This document shows positions 56,720 through 64,000 of a DNA stretch of 64,000 nt, piece by piece. A program made the position numbers and the translations under genes. Each line of letters begins with the position of its first letter. Within the stretch, counting starts at the first letter, position 1. The notes below the pieces were generated by a model. It made no database searches. It was not told where the DNA came from and saw only the letters and a program-made list of their open reading frames with translations. This DNA is from Paracoccus salipaludis (GTDB lineage Bacteria > Pseudomonadota > Alphaproteobacteria > Rhodobacterales > Rhodobacteraceae). Where the stretch lies: the NCBI RefSeq assembly GCF_002287065.1, contig NZ_NSJZ01000001.1, forward strand, positions 485,326-549,325, in the 5' to 3' direction.

Positions 56720-56845
56720 GGGGGCCTCCTGTCGGGACAGTGGCCTGCTTGCCACGACCGCGCCGTCTCGTGCAACCGGCCCGGCTTGCCGCCGCAGGGT
56801 CCCCGTGGCTAGGGTGATCGGCGGTTTCAGGGGTGGAGACGGTTG

Positions 56846-57415
56846 ATGGGAGGGACGGCAGGGCTGATCGAGGCGCTGGATACGCAGTCCTTCTCGTCGG
56901 TGTGGTACTGGCTGATGCTGACCGTCACCTGGACCTGGGTCAGCCGGGGCGCGCTCGGCATCCCGCCCGAACTGGTCCGCAGCCTGAACCGTCGCGGGGT
57001 GGAGGAGGCCGACGAATCCGCCGCGCTGCGGCTGCTGGACTGGGTGTCGCTGGTGGCGCCCCGCTGGCAGCTGATGCGGGACGACGGCGTGGTGCTGCTG
57101 GGCGTGGCTTCCTTCATGCTGTCGGTGCTGGCGGGACTGGGCTTCCTTTACGGGCTGGAACTGGCGCAGGCGCTGCTGCTGATGATGGCGCCCTTGATGC
57201 TGCTGGGCTGGCTGCGCCTGCGGCTGGCGGCAGGGCTGCGCGCCACGCTGGCCGAGGCCGAGGGCGGGCGCCTGCCGGTGGATCAGGCGGCGGCGCAGAT
57301 CGCCGCGCGGATCACGGCGCACATGCGCGCCACGCTGGTGCTGTCGGGCCTCGCGGTCGCCACGGCGGCGATCTGGGGGACGATCTGGATGGCCGCGCAT
57401 CCGAACGGGCTGTGA
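56846..57415 (+). CDS. membrane protein of unknown function upstream of mfd
   Basis: A 189-residue protein with about three to four transmembrane helices (WYWLMLTVTWTWVSRGALGI, VVLLGVASFMLSVLAGLGFLYGLELAQALLLMMAPLMLLGWL, ATLVLSGLAVATAAIWGTIW). GGAG lies about 8 bp before the ATG at 56846, preferred to a TTG one codon earlier. I do not recognise the family. It precedes mfd by 54 bp on the same strand. Confidence 0.7.
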   Translation: MGGTAGLIEALDTQSFSSVWYWLMLTVTWTWVSRGALGIPPELVRSLNRRGVEEADESAALRLLDWVSLVAPRWQLMRDDGVVLLGVASFMLSVLAGLGFLYGLELAQALLLMMAPLMLLGWLRLRLAAGLRATLAEAEGGRLPVDQAAAQIAARITAHMRATLVLSGLAVATAAIWGTIWMAAHPNGL

Positions 57416-57434
57416 CGGCGTTGGGCAGGGCCGC

Positions 57435-57462
57435 TTGACATCACGCCCTCGCACTTTACCTC
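57435..57462 (+). promoter_or_regulatory. mfd promoter, probable leaderless start
   Basis: TTGACA (57435-57440) and a weak TACCTC (57457-57462) are 16 bp apart, the mfd ATG begins 8 bp later, and no Shine-Dalgarno is present. Confidence 0.4.
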
Positions 57463-57469
57463 AGCCTCC

Positions 57470-60400
57470 ATGCCCGAAACCCTGATCCTTTCCGGCGCGC
57501 CCGAAGGCTTCGACGCCGCGCTGATCGCGCGCGAGGCCGACCGCGGCGCGCCCGTCATCCACATCGCCCGCGACGACCGCCGGATGGCCGCCATGCGCGC
57601 GGCGCTGGCCTTCTTCGCGCCGCATCTGGCAGTGCTGGAACTGCCCGCCTGGGACACGACGCCCTACGACCGCGTGTCCCCTTCGGGCGAGATCATGGCG
57701 CAGCGGCTGCAGGTGCTGGCAACGCTGGCCACCGGCGCGATCAAGCCGCCCTTCGTGCTGCTGACCACCGTCAACGCCGCCGTCCAGCGCCTGCCTGCGG
57801 CGGACACCGTGCGCGCGGCGTCCTTCATGGCCAAGGTCGGCGAGCGGCTGGACGAGGCGCAACTGCGCGGCTTCCTGTCCCGCATGGGATTCTCGCAGTC
57901 GCCCACCGTGACCGAGCCGGGCGACTACGCCATCCGGGGCGGGATCATCGACATCTATCCTCCGGGGCCGGGCGGGCCGGTGCGGCTGGACCTGTTCGGG
58001 GACGTGCTGGACGGCATCCGCCGCTTCGACCCCGACAGCCAGCGCAGCCTGGGCGCGCTGGACCGGGTCGAGATCGCGCCCATGTCCGAGGTGATCCTGA
58101 GCGAGGACGCCATCACCCGCTTCCGCCAGAACTATCGCGCGGCCTATGGCGGCGGCGCGAACGACCCGCTGTACGAAGCCGTCAGCGCGGGCCAGAAGGT
58201 CGCGGGGATGGAGCACTGGCTGCCGTGGTTCCATGAACGCCTCGACAGCCTTTTCGACTACCTGCCCGGCGCATCCGTCGTGCTGGACGACCATATCGAG
58301 CAGCACCGTGCCGCCCGATGGGAGACGATCTCGGAACAGTTCGACGCCCGCCGCGAGGCGATGGGCAAGCGCGGCGCAGACAGCGTCTATCGCCCCGTCG
58401 AGCCGACCGCGATGTTCGCCGAGGAGGCCGAATGGCGCCGCTGGCTGTCCGCCCACCGCACCATCTCGCTGTCGGTCCTCGCGCATCCGCCCGGGCCGGG
58501 CGTTCTGGACGCGGGCGGACGCGTGGGCCGCAACTTCGCGCCCGAGCGGCAGGCCGAGAAAACCGACCTCTTCGCCGCGCTCGCCACCCATGTGCGCGAA
58601 CTGCAGAAGACCCGCCGCGTCGTCATCGCCAGCTTCTCGGAGGGCGCGCGGGAGCGCCTGACGGGGCTTCTTTCGGACGAAGGCCTGACTGGCGTTCCCA
58701 TCGACGACATCCGCGCACTGCCGGACACCCAGGGCGCGCTGGGCCTCGCCGTCTGGCCGCTGGAGGAAGGTTTCGTCACCGACGGGCAGGCGACCGGGCC
58801 GCTCGCGGTGATCTCGGAGCAGGACGTTCTCGGCGACCGCCTGATCCGCGGCGCCAAGAAGCGGCGCCGGGCGCAGAACTTCCTCAAGGACACGACCTCG
58901 CTGTCGCCGGGCGACCTGGTGGTTCATGTGGAACACGGCATCGGCCGCTACCGGGGGCTTGAGACGATCACCGCGCTGGGCGTGCCGCATGACTGCGTGG
59001 CGCTGGAATATGCGGGCGGCGACCGGCTTTACCTGCCCGTCGAGAACATCGAGCTGCTGACCCGCTACGGCCACGAGGAAGGCCTCCTCGACAAGCTGGG
59101 CGGCGGGGCATGGCAGGCCCGCAAGGCGCGGCTGAAGGAGCGCATCCGCCAGATCGCCGACCGCCTCATGCGCGTCGCGGCGGAACGGCTGCTGCGCAAC
59201 GCCCCCGTGCTGGAACCCGAGCATCACGAATGGGAGGCCTTTGCCGCCCGCTTCCCCTATACCGAGACCGACGACCAGGCCGCCGCCATCGCCGATGTGG
59301 CCGAGGACCTGTCCGCCGGCCGCCCGATGGACCGCCTTGTCGTGGGCGACGTGGGCTTCGGCAAGACCGAGGTCGCCATGCGCGCCGCCTTCATCGCGGC
59401 CAGCCAGGGGATGCAGGTCGCCGTGGTGGCCCCCACGACCCTGCTCGCCCGCCAGCACTATCGCAGCTTTGCCGAGCGTTTCCGCGGCACCGCCATCAAC
59501 GTGCGTCCGCTGTCGCGCTTCGTCTCCGCCAAGGATGCGGCCCTGACGCGCACGGGGCTGGCGGACGGCACGGTGGACATCGTCGTCGGCACCCATGCGG
59601 TGCTGGCCAAGCAGGTGAAGTTCAAGAACCTCGGCCTGCTGATCATCGACGAGGAACAGCACTTCGGCGTGGCCCACAAGGAACGGCTGAAGGAACTGCG
59701 CTCGGACATCCACGTCCTGACCCTGACCGCCACGCCCATCCCGCGCACGCTGCAACTGTCGCTGACCGGGGTCCGCGACCTGTCGGTCATCGGCACCCCG
59801 CCCGTGGACCGCCTCGCCATCCGCACCTACGTCAGCGAGTTCGACAGCGTCACCATCCGCGAGGCCCTGCTGCGCGAGAAATACCGCGGCGGGCAGAGCT
59901 TCTTCGTCGTCCCGCGCCTGTCGGACCTGCCCGAGGTCGAGGACTGGATGCGCGAGCACGTCCCCGAGGTCTCGACCATCGTCGCCCATGGCCAGCTTGC
60001 GGCGGGCGATCTGGACCAGCGGATGAACGCCTTCTACGACGGCAGCCACGACGTGCTGCTGGCGACCTCCATCGTGGAATCGGGCCTCGACATCCCGACG
60101 GCCAACACCATGATCGTCTGGCGCGCCGACATGTTCGGCTTGGCGCAGCTTTACCAGATCCGGGGCCGCGTCGGCCGGTCCAAGACCCGCGCCTATTGCT
60201 ACCTGACCACCAAGCCGCGCGTGCCGCTGACGCCGCAGGCGATCCGGCGGCTCAAGTTCCTCGGCTCCATCGACTCGTTGGGGGCGGGCTTCAACCTCGC
60301 CAGCCAGGACCTCGACCTGCGCGGCGCGGGGAACCTGCTGGGCGAGGAGCAGTCGGGCCACATCAAGGAGGTCGGCTTCGAGCTTTACCAGCAGATGCTG

Positions 60401-61138
60401 GAGGAAACGATCGCCAAGCTGAAGTCGGGCGAGCTTGAGGGCACCCCCGACGACGAATGGGCGCCGCAGCTGAACCTGGGCGTGCCGGTGACGATCCCCG
60501 AAAGCTACATCCCCGACCTGGACGTGCGGCTGGACCTGTATCGCCGCCTTGCGCAGCTGACCACCAAGGTCGAACTGGAAGGCTTCGCCGCCGAGCTGAT
60601 CGACCGCTTCGGCCCGCTGCCGCGCGAGGTGAACACGCTGCTTCTGGTCATCCGCATCAAGGCGATGGCGAAGCGCGCGAACATCTCCTCGCTGGTGGCG
60701 GGGCCGAAAGGGGCGACGATCCAGTTCCATCAGGACAAGTTCCCGAACCCGGCCGGTCTGGTGGAATTCCTGAACGAGCAGAAGGGCGCCGCGCGCATCA
60801 GCGACAACAAGCTGGTCGTCAGCCGCGCATGGCCGACCGAGGCCGACCGCATCAAGGGCGCCTTCGCCGTGGCCAAGGACCTGGCCGCCAAGATCAAGTC
60901 GGGTGGGAAGGCGGACACGGCGGCGGCACGTCCGGCCGAGAAACCGGCGACGGCAAAGCCTGCCCCCGCCCGCCCGGAGGTCAAGGTCGAGACCCGTCCT
61001 GCGCAGCCGCTTGGCAAGCAGGCCCGCAGCGTCGCATCAGGCAAGCCCGCCCCGAAGCTGGGCGAGGCGGGCCGCACCCGCTGGTCGCAGGTCTCGCGTC
61101 CGGGCGCGCCGAAGAAGCCGGGAGGACGCTGGAGCTGA
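57470..61138 (+). CDS. mfd: transcription-repair coupling factor
   Basis: A 1222-residue ATP-dependent translocase that removes stalled RNA polymerase and recruits UvrA. The N-terminal UvrB-like part includes GIIDIYPPGPGGPVRLDLFGD. The RNA polymerase-interaction (CarD-like) domain starts near 480 (SPGDLVVHVEHGIGRYRGLE). Helicase motifs follow with Walker A GDVGFGKTEVAMRAAF near 626, DEEQHFGV near 724, TATPIPRTLQ, and RVGRSKTRAYCYL. The C-terminal D7 domain is followed by about 75 residues rich in Lys, Ala and Pro not found in typical Mfd. Confidence 0.96.
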   Translation: MPETLILSGAPEGFDAALIAREADRGAPVIHIARDDRRMAAMRAALAFFAPHLAVLELPAWDTTPYDRVSPSGEIMAQRLQVLATLATGAIKPPFVLLTTVNAAVQRLPAADTVRAASFMAKVGERLDEAQLRGFLSRMGFSQSPTVTEPGDYAIRGGIIDIYPPGPGGPVRLDLFGDVLDGIRRFDPDSQRSLGALDRVEIAPMSEVILSEDAITRFRQNYRAAYGGGANDPLYEAVSAGQKVAGMEHWLPWFHERLDSLFDYLPGASVVLDDHIEQHRAARWETISEQFDARREAMGKRGADSVYRPVEPTAMFAEEAEWRRWLSAHRTISLSVLAHPPGPGVLDAGGRVGRNFAPERQAEKTDLFAALATHVRELQKTRRVVIASFSEGARERLTGLLSDEGLTGVPIDDIRALPDTQGALGLAVWPLEEGFVTDGQATGPLAVISEQDVLGDRLIRGAKKRRRAQNFLKDTTSLSPGDLVVHVEHGIGRYRGLETITALGVPHDCVALEYAGGDRLYLPVENIELLTRYGHEEGLLDKLGGGAWQARKARLKERIRQIADRLMRVAAERLLRNAPVLEPEHHEWEAFAARFPYTETDDQAAAIADVAEDLSAGRPMDRLVVGDVGFGKTEVAMRAAFIAASQGMQVAVVAPTTLLARQHYRSFAERFRGTAINVRPLSRFVSAKDAALTRTGLADGTVDIVVGTHAVLAKQVKFKNLGLLIIDEEQHFGVAHKERLKELRSDIHVLTLTATPIPRTLQLSLTGVRDLSVIGTPPVDRLAIRTYVSEFDSVTIREALLREKYRGGQSFFVVPRLSDLPEVEDWMREHVPEVSTIVAHGQLAAGDLDQRMNAFYDGSHDVLLATSIVESGLDIPTANTMIVWRADMFGLAQLYQIRGRVGRSKTRAYCYLTTKPRVPLTPQAIRRLKFLGSIDSLGAGFNLASQDLDLRGAGNLLGEEQSGHIKEVGFELYQQMLEETIAKLKSGELEGTPDDEWAPQLNLGVPVTIPESYIPDLDVRLDLYRRLAQLTTKVELEGFAAELIDRFGPLPREVNTLLLVIRIKAMAKRANISSLVAGPKGATIQFHQDKFPNPAGLVEFLNEQKGAARISDNKLVVSRAWPTEADRIKGAFAVAKDLAAKIKSGGKADTAAARPAEKPATAKPAPARPEVKVETRPAQPLGKQARSVASGKPAPKLGEAGRTRWSQVSRPGAPKKPGGRWS

Positions 61139-61353
61139 CCGGAGCGTCCCTGATGCCGCCCATCATCGCCGCGAAGTCGACCCGACGCAGATAAGCAAGG
61201 CCGCCGATCCCCGGAACGCAGCCGGAGAGGCGCAACGCCCCGAGCAAGCAGGCGGCAGGCGACCCGAAACGGGCTCTGCCAAAGGCACTATGAGGTAAGC
61301 GTGATCCGGTCTCGCTGCGGCCAAAAGAGCGGACCGCGGCGGCCTTGCCCGTT

Positions 61354-61839
61354 TCAGCGGAAGAACCGTCCCGCGCAGGCCTGCGTCAGACCGAAGGCCA
61401 TGCCGCCGCCCGTGTCCGCCACGGTCCCGCACCAGCGCCCGTCGGGCGAGAACAGGGACCGCGTGTGCCCTCCGCCGGGCCGGTAGGCCACGCGCCGCCC
61501 CTGCCGGTCGAACAGGTTCAGCGTGCCGCCGTTGCGGGTGTAGTAGCCCACCATCTCGTCGCCCGCCCAGATCCCCCGCCCGCCGTCCGGCCCGTTGGCG
61601 GGATTGTCCGGCGCGTTCGCCCGGATGCCCGAGCCGTTCCCCGGGGCGCTGCCGCTGTTGCCCGGCGCATTGGGCAGGTTCGTTCGCCGCGACGGCTGGT
61701 TGGCAGGCGCGCCGGGCCCAAGGTCGAAGGGCATCTGCGAGGGCTCGACGACGAACAGGGGCGCGTCCGCCAGGGCGGGCAGGGCAGTGGCGGCAATCAG
61801 CAGGGCCGCAACGAGGCCCGACATTGACGGATTCTTCAT
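61354..61839 (-). CDS. exported protein of unknown function with Asn/Gly/Pro linker
   Basis: A 161-residue protein. A signal peptide ends near LPALA-DAPLF (about residue 24). An Asn/Gly/Pro-rich low-complexity stretch follows to about 85, then a small domain: GIWAGDEMVGYYTRNGGTLNLFDRQGRRVAYRPGG and LFSPDGRWCGTVAD, ending CAGRFFR with two Cys that could pair. No family is recognised. It stands alone, 236 bp from pyrG. Confidence 0.65.
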   Translation of the reverse strand: MKNPSMSGLVAALLIAATALPALADAPLFVVEPSQMPFDLGPGAPANQPSRRTNLPNAPGNSGSAPGNGSGIRANAPDNPANGPDGGRGIWAGDEMVGYYTRNGGTLNLFDRQGRRVAYRPGGGHTRSLFSPDGRWCGTVADTGGGMAFGLTQACAGRFFR

Positions 61840-62075
61840 GGGGCCAGTCTATGAAGCGTTCGGGATCACTCAAGCCCAAGCAGGGGTGATCCTGATGAAA
61901 TGATCTCGGCCCGGGACTGCCTTACCCGCGGCCGAGCCCGCGTTCCTGAAAGCTGGGGGCCAGGACGCCTGCCGCGGGTGCAGCCACGTTCAGGATGAAC
62001 GGAAGCTCTGGATGCGGTCGCGCTTTCCCCTCCGCCGGACCGAGCCGCTCCCGGCACCGAGCCGTCGCGGATGGA

Positions 62076-63722
62076 TCAGACCATCCGCTCCTGTTCCTTC
62101 GCGGCGCGGATGAAATCGGCGAACAGGGGGGCGGGGGCGAAGGGCTTGGACTTCAGCTCGGGATGCGCCTGCACGCCGATGAACCACGGGTGGTCCTCGA
62201 TCTCGACCACTTCGGGCAGGCGGCCGTCCGGCGACATGCCCGAGAAGATCAGCCCGCAGGATTCCAGCTGGTCGCGGTATTTCGCGTCCACTTCGTAGCG
62301 GTGACGGTGGCGGTCCTCGATCTCGGTCGCGCCGTCATAAACCTCGGACACGCGGCTGCCGGGCTTCAGGACCGCCGTGTAGGCGCCCAGCCGCATGGTC
62401 CCGCCCTTGTCGTCGGTCAGCTTGCGCTGGACGGTGTAGTTGCCCTGCACCCATTCCTTGAGGTGATAGACGACGGGGGTGAATCGCTCGGCGCCCGCCT
62501 CGTGGTCGAACTCCTCCGACCCGGCGTCCTTGATGCCGGCTAGATTCCGGGCGGCCTCGACCACCGCCATCTGCATCCCCAGGCAGATGCCCAGGTAGGG
62601 GACATGCTTCTCGCGCGCGTATTTCGCGGCGGCGATCATGCCCTCGGTCCCGCGCTCGCCGAAGCCGCCGGGGACGATGATGCCGTGGTAGCCGTCCAGC
62701 AGGTGGATGCCGTCTTCCTTTTCCAGATCCTCGGCGGCGATCCATTCGGGACGCACGCGGACGCGGTTCGCCATGCCGCCATGCGTCAGCGCCTCCGAGA
62801 TCGACTTGTAGGCATCCTCGAGCTGCGTGTACTTGCCGACGATCGCGATGCGCACCTCGCCCTCGGCGTTGGTCAGCCGGTCCATCACGTCCTCCCAGCG
62901 CCGCAAGTCGGGCTTGGGGGCGGGGCTGATCTGGAAGGCGTCCAGCACGGCACGGTCCAGCCCCGCGCGGTGATAGGCCATCGGCGCCTCGTAGATCGAC
63001 TTCAGGTCGTAGGCGGGGATCACGGCATCGGGGCGCACGTTGCAGAACAGCGCGATCTTGGCACGCTCGCGGTCGGGGATCGGCTGCTCGGACCGGCAGA
63101 CCAGCACGTCGGGCTGAAGGCCGATGGCGCGCAACTCGCGGACGCTGTGCTGGGTGGGCTTGGTCTTCAACTCGCCCGAAGCGGCCAGATAGGGCAGCAG
63201 CGTGAGGTGCATCAGGATGCACTGGCCGCGCGGGCGGTCCTGCGAAAACTGCCGGATCGCCTCGAAGAAGGGCAGGCCCTCGATGTCGCCGACGGTGCCG
63301 CCGATCTCGCACAGCATGAAATCGACCTCGTCCTCGCCGATGGCCAGGAAGTCCTTGATCTCGTTGGTGACGTGCGGGATCACCTGGATGGTCTTGCCCA
63401 GGTATTCGCCGCGGCGCTCCTTCTCCAGCACGTTGGAATAGATGCGGCCCGCGCTGACGGTGTCGGTGCGGCGGGCCGAGACGCCGGTGAACCGCTCGTA
63501 ATGGCCCAGGTCCAGGTCGGTTTCGGCCCCGTCGTCGGTGACGAAGACCTCGCCATGCTCAAAGGGCGACATCGTGCCCGGATCGACGTTCAGGTAGGGG
63601 TCCAGCTTGCGCAGTCGGACGGTATAGCCGCGGGCCTGCAGCAGCGCGCCCAGCGCGGCAGAGGCAAGGCCCTTGCCCAGCGAGGACACCACGCCGCCGG
63701 TGATGAAGATGTAACGCGCCAT
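62076..63722 (-). CDS. pyrG: CTP synthase
   Basis: A 548-residue enzyme converting UTP to CTP with glutamine. [70 protein letters not shown] and [15 protein letters not shown] mark the synthase domain. The amidotransferase Cys lies in [16 protein letters not shown] and the His-Glu pair in [12 protein letters not shown]. The ATG at 63722 follows directly on a terminator-like leader. It is placed after the gene that is probably secG. Confidence 0.97.
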   Translation of the reverse strand: MARYIFITGGVVSSLGKGLASAALGALLQARGYTVRLRKLDPYLNVDPGTMSPFEHGEVFVTDDGAETDLDLGHYERFTGVSARRTDTVSAGRIYSNVLEKERRGEYLGKTIQVIPHVTNEIKDFLAIGEDEVDFMLCEIGGTVGDIEGLPFFEAIRQFSQDRPRGQCILMHLTLLPYLAASGELKTKPTQHSVRELRAIGLQPDVLVCRSEQPIPDRERAKIALFCNVRPDAVIPAYDLKSIYEAPMAYHRAGLDRAVLDAFQISPAPKPDLRRWEDVMDRLTNAEGEVRIAIVGKYTQLEDAYKSISEALTHGGMANRVRVRPEWIAAEDLEKEDGIHLLDGYHGIIVPGGFGERGTEGMIAAAKYAREKHVPYLGICLGMQMAVVEAARNLAGIKDAGSEEFDHEAGAERFTPVVYHLKEWVQGNYTVQRKLTDDKGGTMRLGAYTAVLKPGSRVSEVYDGATEIEDRHRHRYEVDAKYRDQLESCGLIFSGMSPDGRLPEVVEIEDHPWFIGVQAHPELKSKPFAPAPLFADFIRAAKEQERMV

Positions 63723-63723
63723 G

Positions 63724-63813
63724 AAAAAGCCCCCGTGAGTTCGGCAATGCGGCAACGGTCCGCAACCGCCATCACGGGAGTCGGGACATACCCGATTCTC
63801 CGCGACGCCGCAA
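63724..63813 (-). promoter_or_regulatory. pyrG promoter and self-pairing leader
   Basis: On the minus strand, TTGCGG (63813-63808) and TATGTC (63790-63785) are 17 bp apart, with a likely start near 63778-63781. The transcript would start with CCCGTGA (63778-63772 in sense), which can pair with TCACGGG (63738-63732). That arm holds the only Shine-Dalgarno-like GGGGG, which is followed by CTTTTT (63729-63724) and, after one base, the ATG. The result looks like a terminator that also hides the ribosome-binding site. Confidence 0.45.
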
Positions 63814-63867
63814 CGGACCCGCGATGTGTTGCAGGGGCGCGGGTGCCGCGCCCCGGGTTGTGGTGGT

Positions 63868-64000
63868 TCAGTTCGCGGGCGCCGGGGTGATCGGCACGGT
63901 CCGCGTGATGACGTTGCCCGTGGTTTCCGCAGGCGCGGCGCCTTCCGCGGCGGCAGGCTCGGGCGCGGCGGCGGGCGAAGGCACCGCCGGCGCCGGTGCC
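63868..64000 (-). CDS. secG: probable SecG C-terminal tail (cut by window edge)
   Basis: Only the last 44 codons are present. They encode an Ala/Pro-rich tail ([15 protein letters not shown] then AAAEG) ending [12 protein letters not shown]. Such a tail closes SecG in many Rhodobacterales, and SecG is commonly the gene directly upstream of pyrG. The membrane helices lie beyond the window, so this rests mainly on context. Confidence 0.45.
   Translation of the reverse strand, partial: APAPAVPSPAAAPEPAAAEGAAPAETTGNVITRTVPITPAPAN

Noticed and set aside
57461..60730. Very long open frame on the minus strand opposite mfd
   Set aside because: Mfd motifs on the plus strand are complete. The antisense product is rich in Arg, Gly, Ala and His, typical of GC-rich shadow frames.
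62040..62075. Repeated ACCGAGCCG near the pyrG 3' end as a terminator
   Set aside because: The two copies are direct repeats, not an inverted pair, and no T-run follows.

Overview
The window is high-GC, densely packed bacterial chromosome. It reads as an alphaproteobacterium of the Rhodobacteraceae/Paracoccaceae, and gene content and order fit Paracoccus or a close relative. The evidence is an NDUFA12-type complex I subunit gene beside mlaD, DUF2155, aat and accCB; LpxI instead of LpxH; a porphobilinogen synthase without the zinc-type Cys cluster; tRNA-Pro(GGG) beside a MerR gene and ihfA; and a canonical CtrA box. The genus is an inference. No phage, plasmid, CRISPR or complete insertion sequence was found.

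Layout. 1-13985 (+, after a truncated miaA): an envelope and translation superoperon, pyrH, an inserted metallo-hydrolase, frr, uppS, cdsA, dxr, rseP, bamA, ompH/skp, nadD, fabZ, lpxA, lpxI, lpxB. Together these make isoprenoid and phospholipid precursors, fold outer-membrane proteins and build lipid A. 13969-17722: a RidA protein and a TauE/SafE permease, a roughly 0.8 kb gene-poor stretch ending at tRNA-Gly(CCC), a DUF1489 gene and a Bcr/CflA-type efflux gene. The gene-poor stretch looks like the scar of a lost tRNA-integrated element. 17855-23800: rpsD, scpA-scpB, a dCTP deaminase, tRNA-Pro, a MerR regulator, ihfA, a DksA/TraR-type zinc finger and a response regulator. 23927-31134: methylmalonyl-CoA epimerase, small membrane or unknown genes, a nitroreductase, an M48 lipoprotein, ilvN-ilvI and bpt.

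31135-46042: glnE; a large membrane glycosyltransferase with an N-terminal c-di-GMP-binding MshEN domain and a CtrA box upstream; carA; yqeY; cmk; an FAD amine oxidase; the NDUFA12-mlaD-DUF2155 operon, which runs tail-to-tail into aat; accC-accB; and an LpxL-like acyltransferase with an EamA transporter. 46146-54337: tkt, xerD, two exported or membrane proteins of unknown function, aroK-aroB, ssb and a lytic transglycosylase. 54390-64000: a lone GT4-like glycosyltransferase, hemB, a small membrane protein, mfd, an exported unknown, pyrG, and the tail of a gene that is probably secG.

Regulation visible in sequence. Several promoters fit TTGAC(N) with 16-18 nt to a TA-rich -10 element (bamA, rpsD, ilvI, carA, tRNA-Gly, ssb). 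glnE, mfd and possibly scpA have this element 34-36 bp before the ATG and no Shine-Dalgarno, suggesting leaderless mRNAs. The pyrG leader can hide its own ribosome-binding site and ends in a terminator-like T-run. Most genes are housekeeping. The most interesting signals are the c-di-GMP/CtrA-linked glycosyltransferase, the tRNA-Gly scar, the pyrG leader and the aat/DUF2155 antisense overlap.
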